Shown here one piece after another: positions 45,496 to 54,323 of a DNA stretch of 64,000 bases. Position 1 is the first letter of the stretch; each line of letters opens with the position of its first letter. This DNA is from Caldilineaceae bacterium (GTDB lineage: Bacteria > Chloroflexota > Anaerolineae > Caldilineales > Caldilineaceae), in NCBI GenBank assembly GCA_019637645.1, contig JAHBVH010000007.1, positions 62,001 to 126,000 of the forward strand, read 5' to 3'. The position numbers and the translations under genes were made by a program. The notes under the pieces are model-generated. The model was given only the letters and a program-made list of their open reading frames with translations, was not told the origin of the DNA and did not search any database.

Positions 45496-46863
45496 CTAGC
45501 CACAAGGCGACCCACGATTCATTCGCCTGCTCACCCACTGATCCCACCCCAATAAGAGCAACAGTAACCCACTCATCACATAGATCTGGATCACCACAAT
45601 CTGGGAAAGCGTCTCATGCCGCGTGATCAAGAGCATGACTTGCAGGATGCCAGCGACCAAGGCAAAGAGAGTCCCTGCCCGATTCCCCAAGGCTAAATGG
45701 TAGTTGATCAAGACATTGGCCAAGGCAAAGATCGCCGTTGCGCTGGCGTAGAGCCAGAGGAGCGGTGCCACCGTTAGATAGGCCGCGCCAAACAAAACCA
45801 GAATAATGAGCTCGGGCCAGAACACAGTGAGCGTGATGATCAAAGCGGAGACCAGCAGGACCAACCCCAAGCTAATCCATAAAAGCTGACGGTGGGGTTC
45901 CTGCCGTTGCTGCTTCTGGGCCACCAGTGGAAACATGGTAATGACCACCGACCAAGTGCCAAAAAAGACTATACGCCCAATGAGCGCCAACGCTGCATAA
46001 TGACCAGCGTCAACACTGTCGAAGAAGCGCTTTACAATCAGCACATCGCTGTTGTTGATAAGGATCAAGCTGGTTTCACTGATAAAAACGGGCAGGGCAA
46101 AGGCGAGCAGGGCGCCGCGTTCGGCGGGCGCTAGGGTCGCGTTGCGCAGGGCTGGGGTCTGATTGCTGGCGCGTAGGCGGCGCACCCCATAATCCGCGAC
46201 GAGCCAGGTGGCGATGATCGATAAGGTGAGCCCGAGCACGGCCCCGTTGGCCGCCCAGCCAATAAAGACGAGGAGCAGACCGATCCCCAAGCGAGCCCAC
46301 ATCTCGGCTTGATAGCTGGCCGCTAGCCAACCAAAATTCATCTGCCCTTGGAGGAGGCCACGGTCGATCCCTTGGACAAAGTAGAAGGGCAGCCCAATGG
46401 CAAAGATCACAAAGAGCCAGGCGGATGTTGTGTGAAAGAAGTTTTGCCAAAAGATCGCGCCACCGCCTACCAGCAAGAGGCAGATCAGCCCAAACAGCCA
46501 AGACCAACGATGTAACCAGCGGCGCAATGCCCACAAGTTGGCTTGATCCTGGTTGGCGCTGTAGATCGCCGCAAATTTGGCGGCTGTCTGTTGAAAGCCA
46601 GCGGTAATAAAGGTGAGAAAGAGAAAGAGCGTAATGACAATGCTGACATCGGCAAAGAGCGCTGGCCCTAACCAACGCCCTAAGATCAGATTGAAGAGAT
46701 AGTTACCACCATTGACAATGGTCGTGCTGACAAAGAAGAACGCGCTCCCCGTCAAAAGGTGGTTTCCGGTGAGACGCTGGGTCAACCGTTGCCAAGCGCC
46801 ATGTTGGCTTTGCGGTGCCAACATGGCGCTTGCCCTACGCTCGGCTTGTTCTGTCTCAAACAT
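45496..46863 (-). CDS. Polysaccharide flippase, MATE/MOP superfamily (Wzx-like)
   Basis: 455 residues with about 12-14 membrane helices. TGSAFFFVSTTIVNGGNYLFNLILGRWLGP is the opening of oligosaccharide flippases (PF01943/PF13440 type), which move lipid-linked glycans across the membrane. Start 46863 has AGGAG seven bases upstream. A perfect 16-bp hairpin lies within codons 11-24. It is last in a minus-strand operon with two glycosyltransferases and a partner-switching module, so regulated exopolysaccharide export is the likely role. Confidence 0.88.
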   Translation of the reverse strand: MFETEQAERRASAMLAPQSQHGAWQRLTQRLTGNHLLTGSAFFFVSTTIVNGGNYLFNLILGRWLGPALFADVSIVITLFLFLTFITAGFQQTAAKFAAIYSANQDQANLWALRRWLHRWSWLFGLICLLLVGGGAIFWQNFFHTTSAWLFVIFAIGLPFYFVQGIDRGLLQGQMNFGWLAASYQAEMWARLGIGLLLVFIGWAANGAVLGLTLSIIATWLVADYGVRRLRASNQTPALRNATLAPAERGALLAFALPVFISETSLILINNSDVLIVKRFFDSVDAGHYAALALIGRIVFFGTWSVVITMFPLVAQKQQRQEPHRQLLWISLGLVLLVSALIITLTVFWPELIILVLFGAAYLTVAPLLWLYASATAIFALANVLINYHLALGNRAGTLFALVAGILQVMLLITRHETLSQIVVIQIYVMSGLLLLLLGWDQWVSRRMNRGSPCG

Positions 46864-46900
46864 GAGGATACTCCTGTGGCTTGCTCACCAAGCGAAAGAC

Positions 46901-47314
46901 TTAGGCAAAATGGGTCAGGTGTCGTTTTACGACCTCTAAAAGCTCCCAGGAGCTGATGGGTTTGGTGAGGAAGTCGGTGGCTCCCGCGGCTTGGGCGCGG
47001 ACCCGATCTTCATCCAGTACACTGGCGGTGAGCATGATAACTGGCAATTGGATCAGCTTACTTTCCTGTCGTAGCTTTTCCAACAGCGTGATGCCATCCA
47101 TCTCGGGCATGGCAACGTCAATGATGGCGAGATCAAACGACCGCTGGGCCAGCGCCTGCAGCGCCTCTTGCCCACTGCTAGCGGTTGTGACCTCGTATCC
47201 CCCTTTGCGTAATTGGGTACTCACCACACGTAGGGTTACCACATAATCATCGACCACCAGGATCGATGGGGTGATTTTTTGATTTTGGGTGTCCATTACC
47301 TTCTCGCGGTTCAT
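46901..47314 (-). CDS. Single-domain response regulator (CheY-like)
   Basis: 137 residues, receiver domain only. Acidic pocket Asp22/Asp23 (VVDDY), phosphoacceptor Asp66 (IIDVAMPEMDG), Thr96 (MLTAS) and Lys118 (LTKP) are all present. No output domain, so it signals by protein contact. No histidine kinase is in the window. The start is ambiguous: ATG 47314 has AAAGGA too close, and ATG 47296 has AGAAGG two bases upstream. It is in the partner-switching operon, 22 bases after the STAS gene. Confidence 0.92.
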   Translation of the reverse strand: MNREKVMDTQNQKITPSILVVDDYVVTLRVVSTQLRKGGYEVTTASSGQEALQALAQRSFDLAIIDVAMPEMDGITLLEKLRQESKLIQLPVIMLTASVLDEDRVRAQAAGATDFLTKPISSWELLEVVKRHLTHFA

Positions 47315-47336
47315 CCTTTCGCGCGATGAGCCAAGT

Positions 47337-47693
47337 TTAGCGTTGAAAGGCGGCTACTGCTTCTTCGACCGACGCTTGCATATCAAAGACCCGATCAAAC
47401 TTCGTGAGGGTGAGAATCCGTTTGACGGGTTCGGCTTGGGGCCATACCATGCGCGCATCGCCGCCCCGTTCACGACACTGCTTCAGCGCGCTGACCAAGG
47501 CCGCCATCCCCGCGCTATCGAGAAAGGGTGTCTGGCTCAGGTCGAGCACAATATGTTTGACGCCGCTATCGAAAATTGTTTGGAGCTGTTTACGAAACTC
47601 GCCCGCACGCAGGGTATCTAGGCGGCCCTGGGGGGCAATTGTGACAATGCGAATGACTTCTTCGGTCATAGCAAGGTTCAGCGTGTTATTCAT
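47337..47693 (-). CDS. STAS-domain anti-anti-sigma-type protein
   Basis: 118 residues. The phosphorylatable Ser60 lies in DLSQTPFLDSAGMAAL, the regulatory site of SpoIIAA/RsbV proteins. ATG 47693 has AAGGA eight bases upstream. It is one of two STAS proteins in this operon and probably competes for, or is dephosphorylated by, the PP2C/HATPase pair encoded just upstream. Confidence 0.92.
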   Translation of the reverse strand: MNNTLNLAMTEEVIRIVTIAPQGRLDTLRAGEFRKQLQTIFDSGVKHIVLDLSQTPFLDSAGMAALVSALKQCRERGGDARMVWPQAEPVKRILTLTKFDRVFDMQASVEEAVAAFQR

Positions 47694-47737
47694 CCGTTTA
47701 TTCCTTTTCTAAAGGTCTCGCGGCGTAAGTCTATGAG

Positions 47738-48256
47738 CTATCCGACAACGGGGATGAGCTTGGTTAACTTCCACAGATTGCCATTCGGGCTGTGGCTATA
47801 CTCAACGACATCGATCAATTGGTGGATCAAGAAAAGGCCAAAGCCATGTTCCTGTAGTTCGCCCAGTCGTGGTGCGGGTACTTGGGTTGGGTTAAAGGTC
47901 TCTCCTGTATCTTCGAAATGGATGCATAGACGGAGTGGTTGCTCTTCCAGCACAAGCTCCATGTGAATGCGTCCTGGGCGATTCGCATAGGCATGCGTGA
48001 TGATGTTGACACCGATCTCTTGGATCGCCAGCTCTAAGTTATAGCGAATAATTTCTTCTTCTTCTAGATTCGGCAGATTTTCGAGCATGGCACAGGCACA
48101 GCGGCTGAGTAGGTGGACATGCGCCAGTTCTGCCGGAATATCCAAGCGGACGACTTGTGCGAACGGGGTGGCAATTGGGGGGGGGGCCTCACCTTCATCA
48201 GTGGATTCCCTTGGATCGACGGCAAGCCGCGCGTTAGGTTCAGCTTGGTATGACAT
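47738..48256 (-). CDS. Serine kinase/anti-sigma-type ATPase (RsbW/SpoIIAB-like HATPase)
   Basis: 172 residues. GHKL ATPase motifs: N-box ELAIQEIGVNIITHAY, G1 FEDTGETFNP, G2 EHGFGLFLI. An N-terminal extension of about 35 acidic/Pro-rich residues precedes the domain. It overlaps the phosphatase gene by 17 bases, so synthesis is coupled. It would phosphorylate the STAS proteins and be held or released by them. No sigma factor gene is adjacent, so its downstream target may be a different protein. Confidence 0.92.
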   Translation of the reverse strand: MSYQAEPNARLAVDPRESTDEGEAPPPIATPFAQVVRLDIPAELAHVHLLSRCACAMLENLPNLEEEEIIRYNLELAIQEIGVNIITHAYANRPGRIHMELVLEEQPLRLCIHFEDTGETFNPTQVPAPRLGELQEHGFGLFLIHQLIDVVEYSHSPNGNLWKLTKLIPVVG

Positions 48257-49802
48257 CCCTTTCCGTCCTTTTCAACACAAGCAAGGTTTGGTCGTCGGAC
48301 TGAGGACGATCGTGCGTAAATTGATCCACGGTCTTAAAAATTCCCTGAATGATCGCGGTGGCATTGGCGCTGGCTAGCTCATCGGTCAATTGGAGGAGCC
48401 GTTCATAGCCGAACATCTCGCCTTGGTGATTTTCTGCTTCGCTAAAGCCATCGCTGGTGACAAGGAGCAGATCGCCTGGGGCAAAGGCGATCTGATATTG
48501 TTCGGCCAGATTCATGGGCATGATGCCGAGCGGCGGGGCGTCGGCGGCCAACAAGTGGGCCTGACCATGGACTGGCCGATAGATGACTGGCGCGTGTCCA
48601 TCATTGGCATAATGCAGGACATGACGGCGATAATCGTATTGACCCACAAAGAGGGTTGCAAACATATCCACATCGGAAAAGTCGCTATAGAGATACTCGT
48701 TCGTATTGCCCAATAGCTGCTCGGGCTGGGGGGTGTTCATCTCTTGCGCTTTGCCACGCAAAACGGTGCGTAGCATGGACATTAACAGCGCTGCTGGCAT
48801 GCCTTTGCCGGATACGTCGCCTAAGGTCAAGGTTAGGATTTCTTCCGCATTGATCAGAAAGTCATAGAAATCACCGCCAACATGGGAGGCGGGGCGTGAT
48901 TGGGCGGCAAGCTCCATTCCCGGTACGCTAGGGATGCGCTGGGGGAGGAGGCGCATTTGGACTTGGCGGGCGAGGTCCATCTCGGTCTGAATGCGGGTTT
49001 GGTCCAACATGTCGCGGTGGAGGAGCGCATTCTCTAGATTGGCGGCGGCTGGCTCGGCTATGGTGCTAAACAGTTTGAGATCAGGGGCCTGGAAATCGCC
49101 ATCGAATTTATTCGCTGCGCCAAGGAGTAACGCTGTCCCCTGGCGGACGGCCACCCGCTTGACCATGAGGCTGCGGAGCGGTGTATCGAGGCTGTTCAAC
49201 AAGGGGTCCCATGGGTGGAGCAGCCATTGCTGCCGGTTGGCATCGTCTTTAAACAATGTCCAGATCGTTTCCCACTGCGCCTCGCTCCAGATGGCGGCTG
49301 GGTAGAGGACACGTAAGGAATCCCGTTGTTCGCTCTGGAGCGCTAGGAACGCGTATTCGGTTTTGAGGAGTTGCGCCGTGATTTGGGCTAAGTTCGTCAA
49401 GGTTTGGCGCAGGCTATTGTGGACGCGGGTGAGTTGCGCCATTTGGTGCAACGCCATTAGCTGATCTTGTTGATCGATAATGTCGGTTGTCATCCGGTCC
49501 AATTCATATTCCAACTGTAACACCTGGCTGAGTATCTGTGCATCGGCGGCCAACCGCTTGCGCGCGGTGGTTGAATCTTTGCCATGGACATGTAACTTGC
49601 CAATCGACTGCCCATTGATATAGATGGGCGCCGTAAAGGTAGAGTGGCCTGCTGGTGGGAAAGGCGGCCACTGGACAAGGGGATGCCCGGTTAGGTCGGT
49701 CAGATAGAAGGCATGCGCACCTAGATCGAGCCAGGTATCGGCCAACTGGCTAAGCAGCGCCTGCTGCGCATCAAGCAGCGTTGGAAAGGGTGAAGAATTC
49801 AC
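48240..49802 (-). CDS. PP2C-type (SpoIIE/RsbU) serine phosphatase with GAF sensor
   Basis: 520 residues. An N-terminal sensory part (about 1-120), a GAF-like domain (about 130-275), a short coiled linker (MDLARQVQMRLLPQ) and the SpoIIE phosphatase with metal-site Asp in HVGGDFYDF, GDVSGKGMPAALLM, NDGHAPV, TSDGFSEA and SDDQTLLV. All phosphatase motifs are intact. It would dephosphorylate the STAS proteins when its sensor is stimulated. Start ATG 49802; the end overlaps the HATPase gene. Confidence 0.93.
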   Translation of the reverse strand: MNSSPFPTLLDAQQALLSQLADTWLDLGAHAFYLTDLTGHPLVQWPPFPPAGHSTFTAPIYINGQSIGKLHVHGKDSTTARKRLAADAQILSQVLQLEYELDRMTTDIIDQQDQLMALHQMAQLTRVHNSLRQTLTNLAQITAQLLKTEYAFLALQSEQRDSLRVLYPAAIWSEAQWETIWTLFKDDANRQQWLLHPWDPLLNSLDTPLRSLMVKRVAVRQGTALLLGAANKFDGDFQAPDLKLFSTIAEPAAANLENALLHRDMLDQTRIQTEMDLARQVQMRLLPQRIPSVPGMELAAQSRPASHVGGDFYDFLINAEEILTLTLGDVSGKGMPAALLMSMLRTVLRGKAQEMNTPQPEQLLGNTNEYLYSDFSDVDMFATLFVGQYDYRRHVLHYANDGHAPVIYRPVHGQAHLLAADAPPLGIMPMNLAEQYQIAFAPGDLLLVTSDGFSEAENHQGEMFGYERLLQLTDELASANATAIIQGIFKTVDQFTHDRPQSDDQTLLVLKRTERDVIPS

Positions 49803-49820
49803 AATAAGTTTGCTTTTAGG

Positions 49821-50153
49821 TTAGTCTACAGCGAGTACGGCATCTGCCTCAGTTGGATAGATCGCGAACATTTTATCGAAGCGCGTTAATTCAAAGATAA
49901 TGCGTACGGGTTGTTGTAGCTCACAGAGCACCAAATTGCCACTTTGTTCGCGGTGATGCTTCATGCTTTTGACCAAGACCGCGAGGCCCGTAGAGTCGAT
50001 AAAGTGCACTTGGCGCAAGTTGACAACGGTGCGATTGGTCTGGCGTAGGGCCGCGGCCAATGCTTCATCCACTTGTTTCCCCTGGTGGGCATCTAAACGC
50101 CCGGTCAGCTCGACAACCTGGACTTGCTCCAGCAGGCGGCTGTTCATTTGCAT
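49821..50153 (-). CDS. STAS-domain anti-anti-sigma-type protein
   Basis: 110 residues. The phospho-site Ser54 is in FIDSTGLAVLV. It is the first gene of the regulatory part of the operon, 18 bases before the phosphatase. With the second STAS at 47337 it makes a two-antagonist arrangement, as in branched partner-switching systems. Confidence 0.92.
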   Translation of the reverse strand: MQMNSRLLEQVQVVELTGRLDAHQGKQVDEALAAALRQTNRTVVNLRQVHFIDSTGLAVLVKSMKHHREQSGNLVLCELQQPVRIIFELTRFDKMFAIYPTEADAVLAVD

Positions 50154-50200
50154 AGAAAACCCTTCCTATTGCTTAGAAACGGTTTGAAAAGATAATCCGA

Positions 50201-51457
50201 TTATTGCTTTGCCAATAGCGATTCCATGTGTAGCAAGTACCAATCGACGACATCGCCCAAGGGCAGCCCGCGCGCGGCCAGATAATTCTGCTGGGCCATC
50301 TCGAGTCGGCGTTCGGGTTCATCCAACAGGCGTGCAATGGCGTCGGCTAAACTCTGGGGATTATTGGGTTCAAAAAATTCGCCCGTATAGCCTTCCTCGG
50401 CCACCAGTTCGGCGAGGTCGCCAATATTGGGCAGAACCACCGCCTTGCCATAATCGCCAGCTTGGTGCAAGACGCCAGAGCTACCAGTGGTGCTAGTATA
50501 GGGGAAGACGACCGCGGCGGCTTCTGTAAAGAGTTGGGGAACATCTTGCTCGGCGACATAGCCGGTATAGCGCACGTTGGGCACTTGGGCATATTGTTGG
50601 GCTACGTTCGCGAGATAGCTCGGCGCGTTCGGGCTGTCGGTGCCTGCAATGACCAATTCCAGGGGGGCTTGTCTTTGGCTTTGCAAAAGCGCAAAGGCTT
50701 CTACCAGCGTTTCGACACGCTTATAGGTGCCGAATTTCCCAAAGGTCATGATCCGAAGGGGGCCTGCGGGCAGCTCAAACGAAGGTGCTGTTGCCGCTGT
50801 TTCAAAAGAGCCGTGCGGAGCCAATAAGACATTGGTCGCGCCGTAGCGCTTTTCTAAGATTTCCACATATTTGGGGATAGTCACCGCCACTAGATTGGCC
50901 TGGAGTAGCAGCTTTGTCACCAACCAGCCCGCCGACCGCATCAGGCGTTCCATCCAGGGGTGTTTGGCAAAACCGGCCTGTTGTAGATCGACGGTCTCCA
51001 TAATGTTGTGGAGGAGCACAACGGTTGGGATGCCACAGAAACGCAGCAGGGCTGGGGTCAGGAGGCCAAGCGTTGCGGGAATTTTTTGGCTGCCAAAGCT
51101 GGCAAATTGAATATTAAAAAGAACAATATCCGGCTTTGCTTGTTGCGCGGCGCGTAGAAGGTGCCAAAGGTTCAGGCGGCTATTAAAGCGCCAACAGGGC
51201 TTGAAGCGGAGTTGCGCCTGCCAGGTATGCTGGCTGGTTGCACTGGTTGCTGCTGTGGTGGTTGGCTCCGCTGTTGGGGCCTGGTGTGGCGGGGTTGGCT
51301 CGTAGGCTTTCCCGAGCGGCAATTCATCTACCAAGAGAATGAGTTCGGCAACTTCTGGTTTACCGCGAAAGGCATTGACAAAGTGGAAAGCATATTCATT
51401 GAGTGAGCCTGTTCCAGGCGGATAGGTTGTCACCATGCCGAGCCGCAACTTACGCAT
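50201..51457 (-). CDS. Glycosyltransferase family 4-like (GT-B fold)
   Basis: 418 residues. An N-terminal acceptor lobe begins RLGMVTTYPPGTGSLNEYAFHF and a C-terminal donor lobe contains MTFGKFGTYKRVETLVEAF and the E-x7-E-like FPYTSTTGSSGVLHQAGDYG. Start 51457 was chosen because GAGGTG lies nine bases upstream; 51463 is possible, and the longer frame overlaps the GT2 gene deeply. It overlaps that gene by 8 bases. Likely builds an exported surface glycan. Confidence 0.88.
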   Translation of the reverse strand: MRKLRLGMVTTYPPGTGSLNEYAFHFVNAFRGKPEVAELILLVDELPLGKAYEPTPPHQAPTAEPTTTAATSATSQHTWQAQLRFKPCWRFNSRLNLWHLLRAAQQAKPDIVLFNIQFASFGSQKIPATLGLLTPALLRFCGIPTVVLLHNIMETVDLQQAGFAKHPWMERLMRSAGWLVTKLLLQANLVAVTIPKYVEILEKRYGATNVLLAPHGSFETAATAPSFELPAGPLRIMTFGKFGTYKRVETLVEAFALLQSQRQAPLELVIAGTDSPNAPSYLANVAQQYAQVPNVRYTGYVAEQDVPQLFTEAAAVVFPYTSTTGSSGVLHQAGDYGKAVVLPNIGDLAELVAEEGYTGEFFEPNNPQSLADAIARLLDEPERRLEMAQQNYLAARGLPLGDVVDWYLLHMESLLAKQ

Positions 51458-52220
51458 TGGCATAGACACCTCGCCAATCATTCCACTTGATCCGGAAGAG
51501 ATCGCGTAAGAAGCGCTTGATCTCTTTGCTGGTATCGACTTTGGAGCCAGGTGCATCGATCCAATTCACCGGCACTTCGGCCACGCGATAGCCTAACTTG
51601 GCGGCCAAGTACAGAATCTCTAGATCAAACGAGAAGCCCATAATCGTCTGTGCTTGGTGTAACCGTTGGGCCGCTTCCCGCGTATAGAGCTTGAAGCCAC
51701 ATTGGGTGTCCCGCACGCCAATCTGGAAAAGCAAGCGGACGATCCAACGCAACCCGCCACTGAGGAGATGGCGTAGCCAAGATTTATGGCCCTCTGCGGC
51801 ACCCGCCGCGGCCCGCGAACCAACGGCTATATCATAGCCTTCTGCTTGGACTTTGTGGAGGAGCTTGGGCAGCTCTTCGATGGGGGTGGAGTTGTCGGCA
51901 TCGGTAAAGAGGACATAGCGGCCGCGCGCGGCTAACATGCCACGGTGGACGGCGTTGCCCTTCCCTGCATTGCGCACGGCGGGTAAAATGCGCAGATTGG
52001 CAAAGCCCATGGCTTCCACCAAGCGGACCGTCTCATCGCGCGAGCCGTCATCTGCCAAAATCAGCTCCCAGGGAAAACCGAGATCAGAGATGTAAGAAGC
52101 AATCGCCCCAATCGTAGGGACAATGCGTACTTCTTCGTTATAGGCGGGAATGACAACTGAGAGTAAAATGTCGCTGGTGATAGGGTTGGTTTTCCATGCT
52201 TGGTAGTTTTGATAGGGCAT
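51450..52220 (-). CDS. Family 2 glycosyltransferase, dolichyl-phosphate glucosyl/mannosyltransferase-like
   Basis: 256 residues, GT-A fold. SVVIPAYNEE (21-30), the nucleotide-binding ADDGSRDET, and metal-binding Asp-Ala-Asp (107-109) in LFTDADNST. The end is similar to ALG5/DPM1 enzymes that charge polyprenyl phosphate with a sugar. GGAGAGGGG precedes the ATG at 52220. It is the first gene of the minus-strand operon that runs to the flippase at 45496. Confidence 0.92.
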   Translation of the reverse strand: MPYQNYQAWKTNPITSDILLSVVIPAYNEEVRIVPTIGAIASYISDLGFPWELILADDGSRDETVRLVEAMGFANLRILPAVRNAGKGNAVHRGMLAARGRYVLFTDADNSTPIEELPKLLHKVQAEGYDIAVGSRAAAGAAEGHKSWLRHLLSGGLRWIVRLLFQIGVRDTQCGFKLYTREAAQRLHQAQTIMGFSFDLEILYLAAKLGYRVAEVPVNWIDAPGSKVDTSKEIKRFLRDLFRIKWNDWRGVYANA

Positions 52221-52303
52221 AGACCCCTCTCCGAAAAATTAAGATCAGCGGCTTAGGGATTGCTTTGGCATTGATTAAATCGAACAATGGGGACAATTTC
52301 AAT

Positions 52304-52386
52304 AGAAGTGACGCAGTTGGCTGGTGCGACCAGAAACCGGACAGATTTTCTAAACCTGCCAGCTCTTGTCCAAGGGCGTAACGCCT
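52304..52386. repeat. Family 1 full-length element
   Basis: AGAAGTGACGCA (52304-52315) and GGCGTAACGCCT (52375-52386) outer arms with a diverged core (CCGGACAGATTTTC / AAACCTGCCAG). It lies upstream of the glycan operon. Confidence 0.65.
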
Positions 52387-52655
52387 ATCCAACAAAGACT
52401 GGTAAAGCGTATCTTTTGATTTTCAACTATAGCAGATTCCTTTTATGGGTAAATCACATATTTTATGTATATTCTCTGCAGCTTTTTATGGTTGTCGATC
52501 AATACTGTAAGTCAATGGATGTGAGCAATCAAGGCGCACCCCACGTTGGGCTACGGGCGTTGGGCTACAGGGTGCTAGCTAGCCGCGGCGATAGTGCCGC
52601 CTTTGGCTCAGATAGATTGACAAGCACCGGGCTCCGCTTTATGATCGAGCGGGTA

Positions 52656-52735
52656 GACCTGACCGGCTTGGAAAACTGGCTATCGGGTTGGCTCTGTAGT
52701 TCCCACAACCGCCACCGCAAGCAGTTTGTCAGGTC
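52656..52735. repeat. Family 1 long variant with the conserved inner block
   Basis: GACCTGAC (52656-52663) and GTCAGGTC (52728-52735) enclose GGTTGGCTCTGTAGT...CCACAACCGCCACCG, the third copy of the block found at 11830 and 23936. Nothing else is supported in 52221-52881. Confidence 0.7.
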
Positions 52736-52881
52736 GTTGGTTGTCGCAACCAACCGTATCAGTCCTAAAATTATGACGAAATGAGTTATGACAAAATGAG
52801 CTGTCCTGAAAAAGTATGCCGGGGAAAAGTCCATCCCAAAAGCCAAGGCCATCACCCCGTTCGCTTGAATCGAAATTCCCT

Positions 52882-54111
52882 ATGATGACGGTAACCAGTG
52901 AGATCTATCTAATTAATATTACCGGCCGCGACCGCCCCGGGTTGATGGCTAGCCTCACGGCAGCCTTGGCAGAAAGTCAAGTGAATATCCTCGATATTGG
53001 TCAAGCCGTGATTCACGAGCATATTTCCCTGGGCCTCTTGATCGAGGTCCCCACCACCTGTCCGGCCACCACCGTCATGAAAGATCTGCTCTTTGCCTGC
53101 CATGAGTTGGGCGTTCAGGTGAACTTTACGCCCATTTCCCTGGAGCAATATGAGCGGTGGGTCGCCGAACAGGGCAAAGAACGGCGAATCATTACAGTGA
53201 TGGGCCGCAAGCTGAGCGCCGCCCAAGTCGCGGCGGTCGGGGCCATTTGTGCCGAATATCAGCTCAATATTGATGTGATCACCCGCCTCTCGGGGCGCCG
53301 TTCGATTGCCAACCCCGAGATCCATCCCAAGGCGGCGGTACAACTGACGGTCTCTGGCCGCGTGGCGGATGAGCGTGTGCTGCGCAGCCGGTTGCTTCAG
53401 ATCTCCCAAGAGATGGGCATTGATGTTTCGGCTCAACTAGATGATATCTATCGGCGCAATCGGCGCTTGGTCGTCTTTGATATGGATTCGACCTTGGTTC
53501 AGGTCGAAGTGATCGACGAACTGGCAAAATTGGCGGGCGTGGGCGCAGAAGTGGCGGCGGTGACCGCCGCGGCCATGCGGGGCGAGTTGGCTTTCAAAGC
53601 AAGCCTCACCCAACGCGTGGCCCTCTTGCGCGGTCTCCCCGAAAGCGTCTTGGCCGAGGTCGCGGCGGCCTTGCCGCTCATGGAAGGCGCACCGTGGGTC
53701 ACCAGCACCTTAAAACGCCTGGGCTACAAGATTGGGATTATCTCGGGTGGCTTTGACTACTTTGGCTACCACCTGCAACAACAACTGGGCTTTGACTATG
53801 TCTACGCCAACCGCTTAGAAATTATCGACGGTCACCTGACCGGGCGGGTCCTGGGCGACATTGTGGATGGCGCAAAGAAAGCGGAACTCCTTCAACAAAT
53901 TGCCCAAGCCGAAAAGCTAAGCCTAGAACAGACTATTGCGGTCGGCGACGGGGCCAATGATATTCCCATGTTGAGCATTGCGGGCATGGGGGTCGCCTTT
54001 CATGCCAAACCAATCGTCCGTGAAAAAGCCGAACGCGCCATCTCCAATCTCGGCCTGGATGGTCTCCTCTTCCTGATTGGCATCCGTGAACGCGAGTTTC
54101 GGCAGGAGTAG
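52882..54111 (+). CDS. serB: Phosphoserine phosphatase with tandem ACT domains
   Basis: 409 residues from the preferred start, matching long SerB2-type enzymes. Two ACT domains (about 1-80, with INITGRDRPGLMASLTAAL, and 95-175), then the HAD phosphatase with catalytic Asp pair in VVFDMDSTLVQ, Thr/Ser in IISGGFDYF, and metal Asp in VGDGANDIPML. It removes phosphate from O-phosphoserine to make serine, and ACT domains usually give serine feedback. The upstream ATG at 52816 adds 22 basic residues; neither start has a strong Shine-Dalgarno, so the choice is by length. Confidence 0.93.
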   Translation: MMTVTSEIYLINITGRDRPGLMASLTAALAESQVNILDIGQAVIHEHISLGLLIEVPTTCPATTVMKDLLFACHELGVQVNFTPISLEQYERWVAEQGKERRIITVMGRKLSAAQVAAVGAICAEYQLNIDVITRLSGRRSIANPEIHPKAAVQLTVSGRVADERVLRSRLLQISQEMGIDVSAQLDDIYRRNRRLVVFDMDSTLVQVEVIDELAKLAGVGAEVAAVTAAAMRGELAFKASLTQRVALLRGLPESVLAEVAAALPLMEGAPWVTSTLKRLGYKIGIISGGFDYFGYHLQQQLGFDYVYANRLEIIDGHLTGRVLGDIVDGAKKAELLQQIAQAEKLSLEQTIAVGDGANDIPMLSIAGMGVAFHAKPIVREKAERAISNLGLDGLLFLIGIREREFRQE

Positions 54112-54116
54112 GGGAA

Positions 54117-54190
54117 AGAGGACAGAAGACAGAAGACAGAGGACAGAAGACAGAGGACAGAAGACAGAGGACAGAAGACAGAGGACAGTG
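54117..54190. repeat. Tandem repeat of a 14-bp AGACAGAGGACAGA-like unit
   Basis: About five copies of a GGACAGAAGACAGA unit, all purine-rich on the plus strand, lie directly after serB. No coding role. Confidence 0.85.
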
Positions 54191-54323
54191 AGAAAAGGCT
54201 CTAGTCTCTGTTGATATGCTAGCCGCTGCGGCGGCTTTTCGCTGTTAGTGGCGGGTTTCAACCCGGCAAAAATTGAAATGTCAACCGTCTCTAGTCTCCT
54301 GTCACAAAGTTAAGGATAAAGCC

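Noticed and set aside
52287..52784. 165-codon plus-strand frame upstream of serB
   Set aside because: Spans two family 1 repeats, including their arms; composition is that of repeat DNA rather than coding sequence.
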